14,351 bases of DNA from JBGPJO01 sp964348535 (lineage in GTDB: Bacteria > Patescibacteriota > Minisyncoccia > Phycocordibacterales > JAKFXT01). The DNA lies in contig CAYGDB010000014.1 of assembly GCA_964348535.1 (NCBI GenBank), positions 1 to 14,351 of the forward strand. Direction: 5' to 3'. Below are positions 1 through 5,822 of this stretch, piece after piece. A model generated the notes under the pieces. It made no database searches and was not told the origin of the DNA. It saw nothing but the letters and a program-made list of their open reading frames with translations. Each line of letters starts with the position of its first letter. The stretch's first letter is position 1. The translations under genes and the position numbers were made by a program.

Positions 1-65
1 TTCAAGAAATACTTGGGGGAGAAAGGTAGCCTCCCAAAAAGGGTATTAGACCTATAAGTGCTTTG

Positions 66-86
66 TGACCCTACCGGGAGTCGACC
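66..86 (-). repeat. Direct copy of the tRNA-Glu 3' end
   Basis: Read on the plus strand, positions 66-86 match 243-263 (the 3' end of the tRNA-Glu gene) at 19 of 21 bases, with the same orientation. The first 14 bases are identical and cover the 3' acceptor strand and the 3' T-stem strand. The partner T-stem strand is not next to it, so this is not a tRNA. The two copies bracket about 177 bp, an arrangement like attachment sites left by integration at a tRNA 3' end. A local duplication would look the same. Confidence 0.75.
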
Positions 87-197
87 GCTACTCGGTCAGT
101 ACACCTTTCCGATTTGTTCGAAGCAAACTCCTCACAAATAACGGAGAAGGTCTTCGATTCCCGGACGTAAGCAAAATTGTTTGCTTACTTAGGGTCA
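66..197. repeat. Nested imperfect inverted repeat, possible structured RNA or mobile-element remnant
   Basis: The ends pair perfectly (GACCCTA at 67-73 with TAGGGTC at 190-196). Inside, CCGGGA at 74-79 pairs with TCCCGG at 159-164, TCGA at 81-84 can pair with TCGA at 154-157, and ATTTGT at 112-117 pairs with ACAAAT at 134-139, extended by CCG at 109-111 with CGG at 142-144. Side hairpins are GACCG/CGGTC (83-87/93-97) and the 9-bp hairpin 167-188. I find no coding sequence. It could be a branched non-coding RNA on either strand, a recombination site, or scar DNA from template switching; the sequence alone does not decide. Confidence 0.55.
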
Positions 198-200
198 TGG
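153..200 (+). repeat. Inverted copy of the tRNA-Glu 3' end, split by a 25-nt hairpin insert
   Basis: TTCGATTCCCGG (153-164) plus TAGGGTCATGG (190-200) together equal the 23 bases of the minus strand from 262 to 240, which are the T-loop, T-stem, acceptor and trailer of tRNA-Glu. All 23 bases match. The 25 bases at 165-189 are inserted exactly between the T-stem and acceptor strands and contain a 9-bp hairpin, GTAAGCAAA (167-175) with TTTGCTTAC (180-188), loop ATTG. A perfect 23-base match cannot be chance, so copying or strong constraint is implied. Confidence 0.85.
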
Positions 201-250
201 AACGAAAACGGCGCCTTTAGGGCGCTAGTGTTTCGTAATCCATGACCCTA
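190..250. repeat. 61-bp interrupted palindrome overlapping the tRNA 3' end
   Basis: Three nested arms share one centre: TAGGGTCATGG at 190-200 with CCATGACCCTA at 240-250 (11 bp, perfect), ACGAAA at 202-207 with TTTCGT at 231-236, and GCGCC at 211-215 with GGCGC at 221-225. The outer arm includes the acceptor strand of tRNA-Glu, so a read-through transcript could pair its trailer with the tRNA 3' end in place of the normal acceptor stem. Confidence 0.8.
201..225 (-). terminator. Probable terminator of the tRNA-Glu transcript
   Basis: On the minus strand, about 17 nt after the tRNA 3' end, GCGCC and GGCGC form a 5-bp stem with loop CTAAA (225-211). It is followed by the T-rich but interrupted run CGTTTTCGTT. 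The U-tract is imperfect, so this is a moderate call. Termination here would leave out the sequence at 190-200 that can mispair with the tRNA. Confidence 0.5.
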
Positions 251-314
251 CCGGGAATCGAACCCGGCTTTGAAGCTTGAGAAGCTTCCGTCCTAACCGA
301 TAGACGATAGGGCC
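243..314 (-). tRNA. tRNA-Glu (anticodon CTC)
   Basis: The 72-nt minus-strand sequence folds as a full cloverleaf. The acceptor is GGCCCTA with TAGGGTC (one G-U pair), the D-arm contains CGGTTAGG, the anticodon stem is GAAGC/GCTTC with loop TTCTCAA, and the T-arm is CCGGG-TTCGATT-CCCGG. The anticodon CTC in the middle of the 7-nt loop reads GAG (Glu). The discriminator base is A. CCA is not encoded (the gene is followed by TGG), so a nucleotidyltransferase must add it. The gene follows the speD terminator and has its own promoter. Its 3' end is the parent of the repeats at 66-86 and 153-200. Confidence 0.97.
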
Positions 315-336
315 TTAAGATATTGAAAACAAAAAG

Positions 337-342
337 ACTATA
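337..342 (-). promoter_or_regulatory. Extended -10 promoter of tRNA-Glu
   Basis: On the minus strand TGCTATAGT carries an extended -10 element (TGn plus TATAGT). The -35 region is only T/A-rich, which an extended -10 can compensate for. Start would fall near 330, leaving a leader of about 16 nt before the tRNA at 314. It lies between the speD terminator and the tRNA, as expected for an independent unit. Confidence 0.6.
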
Positions 343-368
343 GCACTTTTTTAAGAGTTTAAAAAGAA

Positions 369-394
369 ACGCCGTCCATTTTATAGGACGGCGT
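369..394 (-). terminator. Intrinsic terminator after speD
   Basis: A perfect 9-bp stem (ACGCCGTCC at 369-377 with GGACGGCGT at 386-394) encloses an 8-nt loop. On the minus strand it is followed by TTCTTTTT. It begins 8 bases after the speD stop codon and closes the division operon. Confidence 0.92.
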
Positions 395-401
395 CTTGTC
401 T

Positions 402-842
402 TTAGGCGACAAGTGAAAGAGTTTCAGATCTTTTCTTCTTACGGTCAATGGATGACCTCCCTCTTTTACGAGGCTCGTGGATTTTAGTTTCTCTAGGTTT
501 GAAGAATTTACGGAAACATCTTTGCAACCGCGCAACTTTTTCATCGTTGTTTTGTGAATGGTTGCAGTAGTCAATGGTGAGCTGTATTAGTCCATCTTCA
601 GGCCAAGAGTGAATAGCGACGTGCGATTCCCCTATAATTGCGACATAACTGATACCCTCTCCACCATCGCCGAATTTATGAAAAAGCGATCCGACCAAAT
701 CAAGACCCGCAAGAAGGATCAGCCGATCGAAATAGGTCTTGAGGTGGGGAGATCTAAGATTTTTGAGATTTTTACAGCCACTAAAGTCCCACGCACAGTC
801 GAGACTCTTTGGTTTATCTTGCCACAGAGACATTCCACTCAT
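402..842 (-). CDS. speD: AdoMet decarboxylase (SpeD) family pyruvoyl-dependent decarboxylase
   Basis: The 146-aa protein has the SpeD core GESHVAIHSWPEDG (residues 71-84). SpeD proenzymes self-cleave before a serine that becomes the pyruvoyl cofactor; here this is Ser73 in ESH. His78 and Cys93 follow at +5 and +20, the spacing of Ser63/His68/Cys83 in the Thermotoga enzyme, so the catalytic set is intact. The family normally makes decarboxylated AdoMet for spermidine synthesis, but some homologues act on ornithine or arginine, so the substrate is open. Residues about 116-140 form an unusual lysine/arginine-rich tail. The start is well supported by GGAGGGG 6 nt upstream (849-855). It is the last gene of the operon, 18 nt after a 26-aa peptide gene. 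No spermidine synthase gene is visible here. Confidence 0.9.
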   Translation of the reverse strand: MSGMSLWQDKPKSLDCAWDFSGCKNLKNLRSPHLKTYFDRLILLAGLDLVGSLFHKFGDGGEGISYVAIIGESHVAIHSWPEDGLIQLTIDYCNHSQNNDEKVARLQRCFRKFFKPRETKIHEPRKRGRSSIDRKKKRSETLSLVA

Positions 843-860
843 CTTTTACCCCTCCAGAAG

Positions 861-941
861 TTATTGAACAATTCCAGCCAAGATGATAGCAACTATAGCA
901 AAAATGTAAATAGGTGGAAAACTTTTTATCTTCTCTGCCAT
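861..941 (-). CDS. 26-aa single-helix membrane peptide (putative small ORF)
   Basis: The peptide reads MAEKIKSFPPIYIF followed by AIVAIILAGIVQ: a short charged start, then about 16 hydrophobic residues, the pattern of a small membrane peptide. It starts inside the last codons of murF (16-nt overlap, different frame) and stops 18 nt before speD, so translational coupling is possible. It has only a weak purine-rich stretch and no clear Shine-Dalgarno site. Without it the murF-speD gap would be 83 bp, unusually wide for this operon. The family is not recognised. It could also be a leader peptide controlling speD, or a chance ORF. Confidence 0.45.
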   Translation of the reverse strand: MAEKIKSFPPIYIFAIVAIILAGIVQ

Positions 942-2227
942 TCTTTTTCTTGGCGGACAAGAAGTTTTTCTTTTATTTCCGGATGAAGCATTATTTCTTC
1001 CACCACCGCCTCCATCCGAATACTTTGAGAACCTTTTACCAAAACGATATCACCTTCTTCGAGTATTCCTTCCACGAATTTTCCGGCTTCTTTTGATTCT
1101 TTAAATTCAAATATTTTTGATTTATCCATTCCGCTTTCTCGTGCCCCGTCTGATATCCCTTTGGCGCCCACGCCCACGGCTACCAAAATATCGGCGGAGT
1201 TTTTAACTGTGGCGCCGATTCTCTGATGTTCAGATTCAGAAAATTTACCGAGTTCAAGCATATCGCCCAAAATGGCTATTTTTCTGCCGGCCCCTTCTAT
1301 TGATTTAAGGGTCAAAAGCCCTTCTTCAAGGGCCACCGGAGATGAATTGTAAGTATCATCAATTATGGTGGTGTTAAAAAGCCCCTGTATGATTTTCATT
1401 CGTCCGGGCGGAGTGGTATGGGTTTTAAAGGCTTGAGAGAGGTTTACCAGATTGATGCCTTCTTTTATGCCAACGGCAAAGGCGGCAAGCGTATGGTATA
1501 CGTTTTGAATACCCAGAGTCCCCTTAATTTCAACCGGCACACTGCTTCCATTGCTATCAATGCGAAAATTAATACCGACAGGACGTCTTCCTTTCAGCCC
1601 ATCATCGTACAGAATAATAATATTTCCGCCTGAAATATCGGAAAGTTTATCAAGGCCAAAAGTAATAACTTCTCCTCGAGCATCCTTCGTCAAAGCCATA
1701 ACATTTTCATCATCACGATTTAAAACAAGCAACCCTCCCCTTTTTATTTTGAAAGCTGGAATACTTTCTTCTTTTATTAATTGCTCCGGAGAATTATAAA
1801 ACTCCACATGGACAGGTATCTTAGGAAGCCTGGTTACCACCACAACATCCGGAGTAAGCCACAAAAAAATCTCTTTTAAATCCCCCGGCTTATCCGCCCC
1901 CACTTCAAGGATAAGATGCGTTGGATAAATCCCGGGTTTTAGCAATTCCCAAAAGCCCTTAAATATATTCAATAACCAAAAAATAGGACTGTCCCAAGCA
2001 TTTCTTAAATTTAAAATTGTAAGCGGTACGCCAATCTCGCTATTGTAGCTTTTTTCACTCTTTCTGACGTTGAATGATGTCGATAACGCCCTCGATACAG
2101 CGTCTTTTGTTGAAGTTTTGCCAACACTGCCCGTAACGACAAAAACTTTCGGCCTTCTCCGCAAAATGACCATTTTAGCTTCAAAAGTCAGTATACCCAC
2201 AATAATCTGCCTCAATAATTTTCTCAT
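926..2227 (-). CDS. murF: MurF: UDP-MurNAc-tripeptide--D-Ala-D-Ala ligase, N-terminally reduced
   Basis: MurF adds D-Ala-D-Ala to the UDP-MurNAc peptide in the cytoplasm, using ATP. The 433-aa protein shows the Mur ligase P-loop TGSVGKTS (32-39), NSEIGVPLT (62-70), HLILEVGADKPGD (104-116) and, further on, NRDDENV, TPPGRM, DDTYNSSP and LGDMLELG, the last two being MurF hallmarks. In standard MurF an N-terminal substrate-binding domain places the P-loop near residue 100 or beyond; here it starts at 32, so that domain is missing. A short hydrophobic and arginine-rich segment (1-26) stands in its place. Substrate recognition may therefore differ. A divergent Mur ligase with another role is possible, but the dcw location favours MurF. 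It starts 12 nt after ftsI without a clear Shine-Dalgarno site. Confidence 0.88.
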   Translation of the reverse strand: MRKLLRQIIVGILTFEAKMVILRRRPKVFVVTGSVGKTSTKDAVSRALSTSFNVRKSEKSYNSEIGVPLTILNLRNAWDSPIFWLLNIFKGFWELLKPGIYPTHLILEVGADKPGDLKEIFLWLTPDVVVVTRLPKIPVHVEFYNSPEQLIKEESIPAFKIKRGGLLVLNRDDENVMALTKDARGEVITFGLDKLSDISGGNIIILYDDGLKGRRPVGINFRIDSNGSSVPVEIKGTLGIQNVYHTLAAFAVGIKEGINLVNLSQAFKTHTTPPGRMKIIQGLFNTTIIDDTYNSSPVALEEGLLTLKSIEGAGRKIAILGDMLELGKFSESEHQRIGATVKNSADILVAVGVGAKGISDGARESGMDKSKIFEFKESKEAGKFVEGILEEGDIVLVKGSQSIRMEAVVEEIMLHPEIKEKLLVRQEKEWQRR

Positions 2228-2239
2228 TATTTTTTATGT

Positions 2240-3952
2240 CTAACGGTCAGGCGGGATATTATAATAGCTTATTAAAAATTTGCTCGTTTCAAGAAACGGT
2301 TGGGTAAGAGTTTCAGAAGCGTATTTTACACCACGCGGATTTATAATATAAAAGAAGACAAGAAATTTCGGTTTGTAAGCCGGAAAATAACCAAAAAAAG
2401 AATGTAAAAATCTATCTTCATAATATCCGCCACCGCCTTCTTTGGCAATTTGAGCGGTGCCGGTTTTGGCGGCCACGCTGTAATTTTGATTTTTAGCTTT
2501 ACCCTGAGAAAGGGCCGTGTCCACCACTTCAACCAGCATTCTGGTTATTTCATCCGATGTTTCTTTTTTTAGAATCTGCTTTCCTTCACCATAGGAAAGT
2601 TTTTTAGCCACTCCATATTTATAGCGAACCTCTTTAACCACATGAGGAGTAATGAGTTTCCCGCCATTTGCCAAAGAAGAAAGCGCCCTCACTGTCGACA
2701 TGGATGTGAAAGCCACCCCTTGACCGTACGAGGCCGTGGCGTATTCAATATCGCGAGTGCTTTTTAAATTTTCTGTAAGCCCCACAACTTCCCCAGGTAA
2801 ATCTATCCCCGTCTCCTCTCCCAATCCGTAATTAAACATATACTTAGCAAACTTTTCTTTGCCCATTTTGGTTACGACAAAAGCGACTCCCGTATTAAGA
2901 GACTGTTTTAAGACTTCCTGCATATTGACCACTCCACGCCCCTTGCCGTCAAAATTCTGAATGCGGGAGTTATTTAAAATAAGATAACCTTTATCGTTAT
3001 AAGTGGTTTCAGCTGTTACCACGCCACTATCAATGCCTGAAGCCATTGTCAGAGGTTTTATTATAGAACCCATTTCAAAAACATCTTCTATTAGAGGATT
3101 GCCAAAAACCCTGGTTCCTTTTTCTTTTTCAAAGCTGTTCGGATTAAAATCAGGGAGTACCGCCATTGCGTATATTTCACCATTCGTCGGATTTATGATA
3201 ATACCGCCGACACTTTCACTTTGATAATCAGTCATTACTTTCTTAAGTTCATCGGCAAGAAAACTTTGAACAGTCGGCTCAATCGTCAAAACCAGATTGC
3301 CCTCCTCTCCAAAATCTTTTTGTTTAAGACCTTTTCCTATATTAGAAAATATTTGAGAGAAAAAATTCTTATAGACGGCTGAATCATCTCTCGAAAGAAC
3401 ATCATTATAATAACGCTCCAATCCGTAACGACCGGATTTTTTGTCTCCTTGATATCCCACAAACCCCAACACATGAGAAGCCAATCTTTCTCCGGGATAG
3501 AAACGCCAGCGGGTTTTTTCAAGAATAACCCCGGGTATTTTTAAATTCTCTATTTTTTCACCAACAGGAAGAAGAACCTCTGACGCCAAAACTTCATACG
3601 GGTCATTTTCTTTTTCAGCCTTACTCATAAAATCTTCTCTTTTGATAGAATACACGCTATTTATGGCCTGATAAGCTTCTTCCTTGTCTTTGAGAAGCCT
3701 TGGACTAATAGCCAATATGAAGCCTTCTTTCAATGTGGCGGCGTTTACAAGGTTCAAAGATTTGTCTTCAAAACTTATTGAACCACGACTAAAAACGGAA
3801 GCTCCCGGTCTCACGTGCTGTCTATCAGCTCGCTCCCTAAAAAATTCAGCTTGAATAATTTGAACGAGATACAGTTTAGAAAGTAAAATCACCGCCACAA
3901 AGACGATGAAAAATCCAACAAACCTGATGCGATTTTTTGCGCTATTTTTCAT
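2240..3952 (-). CDS. ftsI: FtsI/PBP3-type septal peptidoglycan transpeptidase
   Basis: This 570-aa class B penicillin-binding protein cross-links septal peptidoglycan outside the membrane. It has one N-terminal membrane anchor (about 10-30), a dimerisation/pedestal domain (about 40-220), then the transpeptidase domain with all three active-site motifs: SIIK (296-299, Ser296 nucleophile), SLN (351-353) and KTG (496-498). No PASTA repeats follow; the protein ends soon after the catalytic fold. Its place after an FtsL-like gene and before murF is the usual dcw order and identifies it as the division enzyme rather than PBP2. It starts 26 nt after the ftsL-like gene. MurE, normally between ftsI and murF, is absent here. 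Confidence 0.95.
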   Translation of the reverse strand: MKNSAKNRIRFVGFFIVFVAVILLSKLYLVQIIQAEFFRERADRQHVRPGASVFSRGSISFEDKSLNLVNAATLKEGFILAISPRLLKDKEEAYQAINSVYSIKREDFMSKAEKENDPYEVLASEVLLPVGEKIENLKIPGVILEKTRWRFYPGERLASHVLGFVGYQGDKKSGRYGLERYYNDVLSRDDSAVYKNFFSQIFSNIGKGLKQKDFGEEGNLVLTIEPTVQSFLADELKKVMTDYQSESVGGIIINPTNGEIYAMAVLPDFNPNSFEKEKGTRVFGNPLIEDVFEMGSIIKPLTMASGIDSGVVTAETTYNDKGYLILNNSRIQNFDGKGRGVVNMQEVLKQSLNTGVAFVVTKMGKEKFAKYMFNYGLGEETGIDLPGEVVGLTENLKSTRDIEYATASYGQGVAFTSMSTVRALSSLANGGKLITPHVVKEVRYKYGVAKKLSYGEGKQILKKETSDEITRMLVEVVDTALSQGKAKNQNYSVAAKTGTAQIAKEGGGGYYEDRFLHSFFGYFPAYKPKFLVFFYIINPRGVKYASETLTQPFLETSKFLISYYNIPPDR

Positions 3953-3978
3953 TTACTGTTATTTTTCTAAATTCATTT

Positions 3979-4299
3979 TTATTGAGACTCATTTTTAAAT
4001 GACAAAGTCTGAGTTTCTTTTTTTCTTGAAATATAAAGTTGCGAACCCGCGTCGGCAAAACCCAAATCTTTGGCAAGAGACAGAGTTATATTGTTTTTTA
4101 CTTTAAAATATTCCGTCTCAAGCTCTCCCACTGTGACATTTAAGTCTGAAAGTTGCTTTTCGGTTCTTTCTATATAGATGCCATTTATTATAGTTTGATT
4201 CAAAAAATAAGCGTACAAAACTATCCCAAGGATAATTAACCCAAATAATATAATGAATACCAATCTTTTTTTTAAGTCAATATTTTCTATTCTTGTCAT
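3979..4299 (-). CDS. ftsL: FtsL-like division protein
   Basis: This 106-aa protein has a basic N-terminus, one transmembrane helix (about 13-33) and an outside segment (about 40-75) with heptad-like spacing of hydrophobic residues, consistent with a coiled coil. This is the layout of FtsL, a bitopic protein that with FtsB/FtsQ activates septal FtsW-FtsI. FtsL is poorly conserved in sequence, so the call rests on topology, size and position between rsmH and ftsI. It overlaps rsmH by 4 nt (ATGA), a translational coupling arrangement. An FtsB/DivIC-like role is an alternative. Confidence 0.72.
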   Translation of the reverse strand: MTRIENIDLKKRLVFIILFGLIILGIVLYAYFLNQTIINGIYIERTEKQLSDLNVTVGELETEYFKVKNNITLSLAKDLGFADAGSQLYISRKKETQTLSFKNESQ

Positions 4300-5198
4300 A
4301 TTTTTTCTAAAATTCTAAGCTTGGCGCTTCTTGAGCGAGGGTTTTTTATTTTTTCCTCTTCTCCGGCCGTTAATGGTTTTTTGAACAAAGAAAGCGCCGC
4401 CCCTTCTTTTGCTTTATCTCGAATAAAATTTTTGACAATCCTGTCTTCAATACTATGAAATGAAATCACCGCAATCCTTCCTCCGGTATTAAGAACCTCA
4501 AATCCATCTTTAATAGCGTCTTTCAAGCTCGTAATTTCATCGTTTACCGCCATTCTAAAAGCTTGAAAAGTTTTTGTGGCCGGGTGAATTTTCCCTTTCC
4601 TGCCCACCACCCTTTCGATTATCTCCGCCAGTTGCTTCGAGGTTTTTATCAAACCTTTTTTTCTGGCTTCAACAATTACTCTCGATATTTTTCTTGCCTG
4701 TTTTTCCTCCCCGTAAAACCTCAAAATAGTCTCTATGTTTTCGGCCTCCCATAAATTAGCTATGTCAAACGCCGTAAGAGCATTTTTTCCCGGACTAGAG
4801 CAAAATGTCATCAGAAGAGGTTCGTCTTTCAGAAAGCTGAATCCCCTTCCTGAAGATTCAAGCTGGTTTGAGCTTAAACCCAGATCAAAAATAATCCTGT
4901 CTACTTTTTTTACACCAACAGACTCTAAAAGGGTTTTTATGTCTCTAAAATTTCCGCAAACAAAACTTGTAGCATTATTGGAAACTTTTCCAAGATTTGC
5001 CTCGGCCACCTTAAGAGCCTCTTTATCCGCGTCTATACACACGAGCTTCACCTTATTTGGAAATCGCTTTAAAACCTCTTTGCTCATCCCTCCGCCATTT
5101 ACGGTGGCGTCGACCACGATGGATTTCGGCTTGATATCAAGCCCATCAAACAATTCTTCTAAAAGAACACTTATGTGGATGTCACTAGAACTTTTCAT
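4296..5198 (-). CDS. rsmH: RsmH: 16S rRNA (cytosine-1402-N4)-methyltransferase
   Basis: RsmH (MraW) methylates N4 of C1402 in the ribosomal decoding centre using AdoMet. The 300-aa protein has the family motifs in order: HISVLLEE (7-14), the AdoMet-binding DATVNGGG, an acidic IDAD loop, DLGLSSNQLESSGRGFSF, PATKTFQAFRMAVNDE, ISFHSIEDRIVKNFIR and the C-terminal NPRSRSAKLR. Its length is normal, so nothing appears missing. It is coupled on both sides: TAATG joins it to mraZ with a 1-nt overlap and ATGA joins it to the ftsL-like gene. mraZ-rsmH-ftsL-ftsI is the classic start of the dcw cluster. Confidence 0.97.
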   Translation of the reverse strand: MKSSSDIHISVLLEELFDGLDIKPKSIVVDATVNGGGMSKEVLKRFPNKVKLVCIDADKEALKVAEANLGKVSNNATSFVCGNFRDIKTLLESVGVKKVDRIIFDLGLSSNQLESSGRGFSFLKDEPLLMTFCSSPGKNALTAFDIANLWEAENIETILRFYGEEKQARKISRVIVEARKKGLIKTSKQLAEIIERVVGRKGKIHPATKTFQAFRMAVNDEITSLKDAIKDGFEVLNTGGRIAVISFHSIEDRIVKNFIRDKAKEGAALSLFKKPLTAGEEEKIKNPRSRSAKLRILEKI

Positions 5199-5632
5199 TA
5201 GAGCGCTCCTACTTCTCCCAATTTTTCAGCCAAAACATTTATATTTTGTTCAACTGATTTCTTGTAAGAATTCCACGTCTTCTCATTCCATATTTCGGCC
5301 CTTGAATGAATTCCGGCAATGACTATTTTTTCCTTTAATCCGGCAAAATCTTTAAGAAAGTCCGGAATCAATATTCGTCCTGCCCCATCCACCTCCGCCT
5401 CGGTTGCGCCACCGAGCATAAAGCGACTGAACTTTCTTTTATCTCCTTGAACCAAAGAAAGTTCAGAGAGCTTTTCCGAGAATTTTTTCCATTTATCTTC
5501 ACTGAAGACAAATAAACATGTATCAAGGCCGTGAGTAATTATTACTTTCTTGCCAAGCTCTTTTCGAAATTTGGCCGGAAGCGATACTCTGTTTTTTTCG
5601 TCAAATGTATGGGTGTATTCTCCTATCAACAT
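5198..5632 (-). CDS. mraZ: MraZ transcriptional regulator
   Basis: MraZ is a ring-forming DNA-binding protein that regulates its own dcw operon. The 144-aa protein has two SpoVT/AbrB-like repeats with the conserved cores DEKNRVSLPAKFR (11-23) and EVDGAGRILIP in the second half, plus a closing helical segment. It is the first gene of the operon. The promoter upstream carries several GTGG(G/T) boxes at about 10-bp spacing, so autoregulation is likely. The ATG lies about 75 nt after the predicted transcription start, with no obvious Shine-Dalgarno site. The stop overlaps the rsmH start. Confidence 0.96.
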   Translation of the reverse strand: MLIGEYTHTFDEKNRVSLPAKFRKELGKKVIITHGLDTCLFVFSEDKWKKFSEKLSELSLVQGDKRKFSRFMLGGATEAEVDGAGRILIPDFLKDFAGLKEKIVIAGIHSRAEIWNEKTWNSYKKSVEQNINVLAEKLGEVGAL

Positions 5633-5689
5633 GAAATTTTATTTAGCACGGGAAAAACAGGAAGGATGCGCGCTCCGAATTCGCCTAAT

Positions 5690-5735
5690 CCCACTTTTTC
5701 CCACTTCAATAGGATTATATACCACTTTGCCCCAC
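5690..5735 (-). promoter_or_regulatory. MraZ-box array around the mraZ promoter
   Basis: On the minus strand, boxes of the form (A)AAGTGG(G/T) occur with plus-strand cores at 5731-5735 (CCCAC), 5721-5725 (ACCAC), 5700-5704 (CCCAC) and 5690-5694 (CCCAC). Spacings are 10, 21 and 10 bp, one or two helical turns. Known MraZ operators are short direct repeats with TGGG or AAAGTG cores at about 10-bp spacing. Two boxes lie in the -35/-10 spacer and two near the expected start site, fitting repression by MraZ. Confidence 0.82.
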
Positions 5736-5743
5736 AAAAGCAA
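5714..5743 (-). promoter_or_regulatory. Promoter of the mraZ-speD division operon
   Basis: The minus strand has a consensus -10 TATAAT (5714-5719) and a weaker TTGCTT (5738-5743) 18 bp upstream. Transcription would begin near 5707. It is the only clear promoter between the upstream terminator (5774-5802) and mraZ, so the whole division operon probably starts here. Confidence 0.75.
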
Positions 5744-5751
5744 AAACGGAG

Positions 5752-5760
5752 TTATCCACA
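5752..5760 (+). promoter_or_regulatory. Perfect DnaA-box sequence upstream of the mraZ promoter
   Basis: TTATCCACA, the consensus high-affinity DnaA box, lies about 45-53 bp upstream of the predicted mraZ start, next to the -35 region. No cluster of boxes or AT-rich unwinding element is seen, so this is not an origin. A regulatory role for DnaA is possible; one chance 9-mer match cannot be excluded. Confidence 0.45.
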
Positions 5761-5773
5761 GTTAAAAATACTA

Positions 5774-5802
5774 AGCTCCGCCCTTTGACAAAGGGCGGAG
5801 CT
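5774..5802 (-). terminator. Intrinsic terminator after the greA-lysS-PH operon
   Basis: A perfect 13-bp GC-rich stem (5774-5786 with 5790-5802) has a 3-nt loop and on the minus strand is followed by TAGTATTTTTAA. It starts about 20 bases after the PH-domain gene stop and separates this operon from the mraZ promoter. Confidence 0.9.
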
Positions 5803-5822
5803 ATTAGAGCTTTGTTGCTTTT

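Noticed and set aside
1..65. Possible gene or terminator at the left edge (GGGAG 17-21 with CTCCC 31-35).
   Set aside because: The stem is short with a 9-nt loop, there is no coding frame, and the window edge cuts the context; nothing can be supported.
66..197. A second tRNA or an intron-containing tRNA, since the ends form a perfect 7-bp acceptor-like stem.
   Set aside because: No D-arm or anticodon arm can be built on either strand, and the T-arm motifs lack a neighbouring partner strand. Treated as a structured repeat instead.
609..986. Plus-strand open frame of 125 codons.
   Set aside because: It lies antisense to speD and the murF end, which have clear family motifs; its translation shows no recognisable pattern.
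4735..5322. Plus-strand open frame of 195 codons.
   Set aside because: It is antisense to rsmH and mraZ, both unmistakable; the frame is a by-product of their codon use.
5752..5760. Replication origin at the DnaA-box sequence.
   Set aside because: There is only one box, with no cluster, no AT-rich unwinding element and no dnaA or dnaN nearby.
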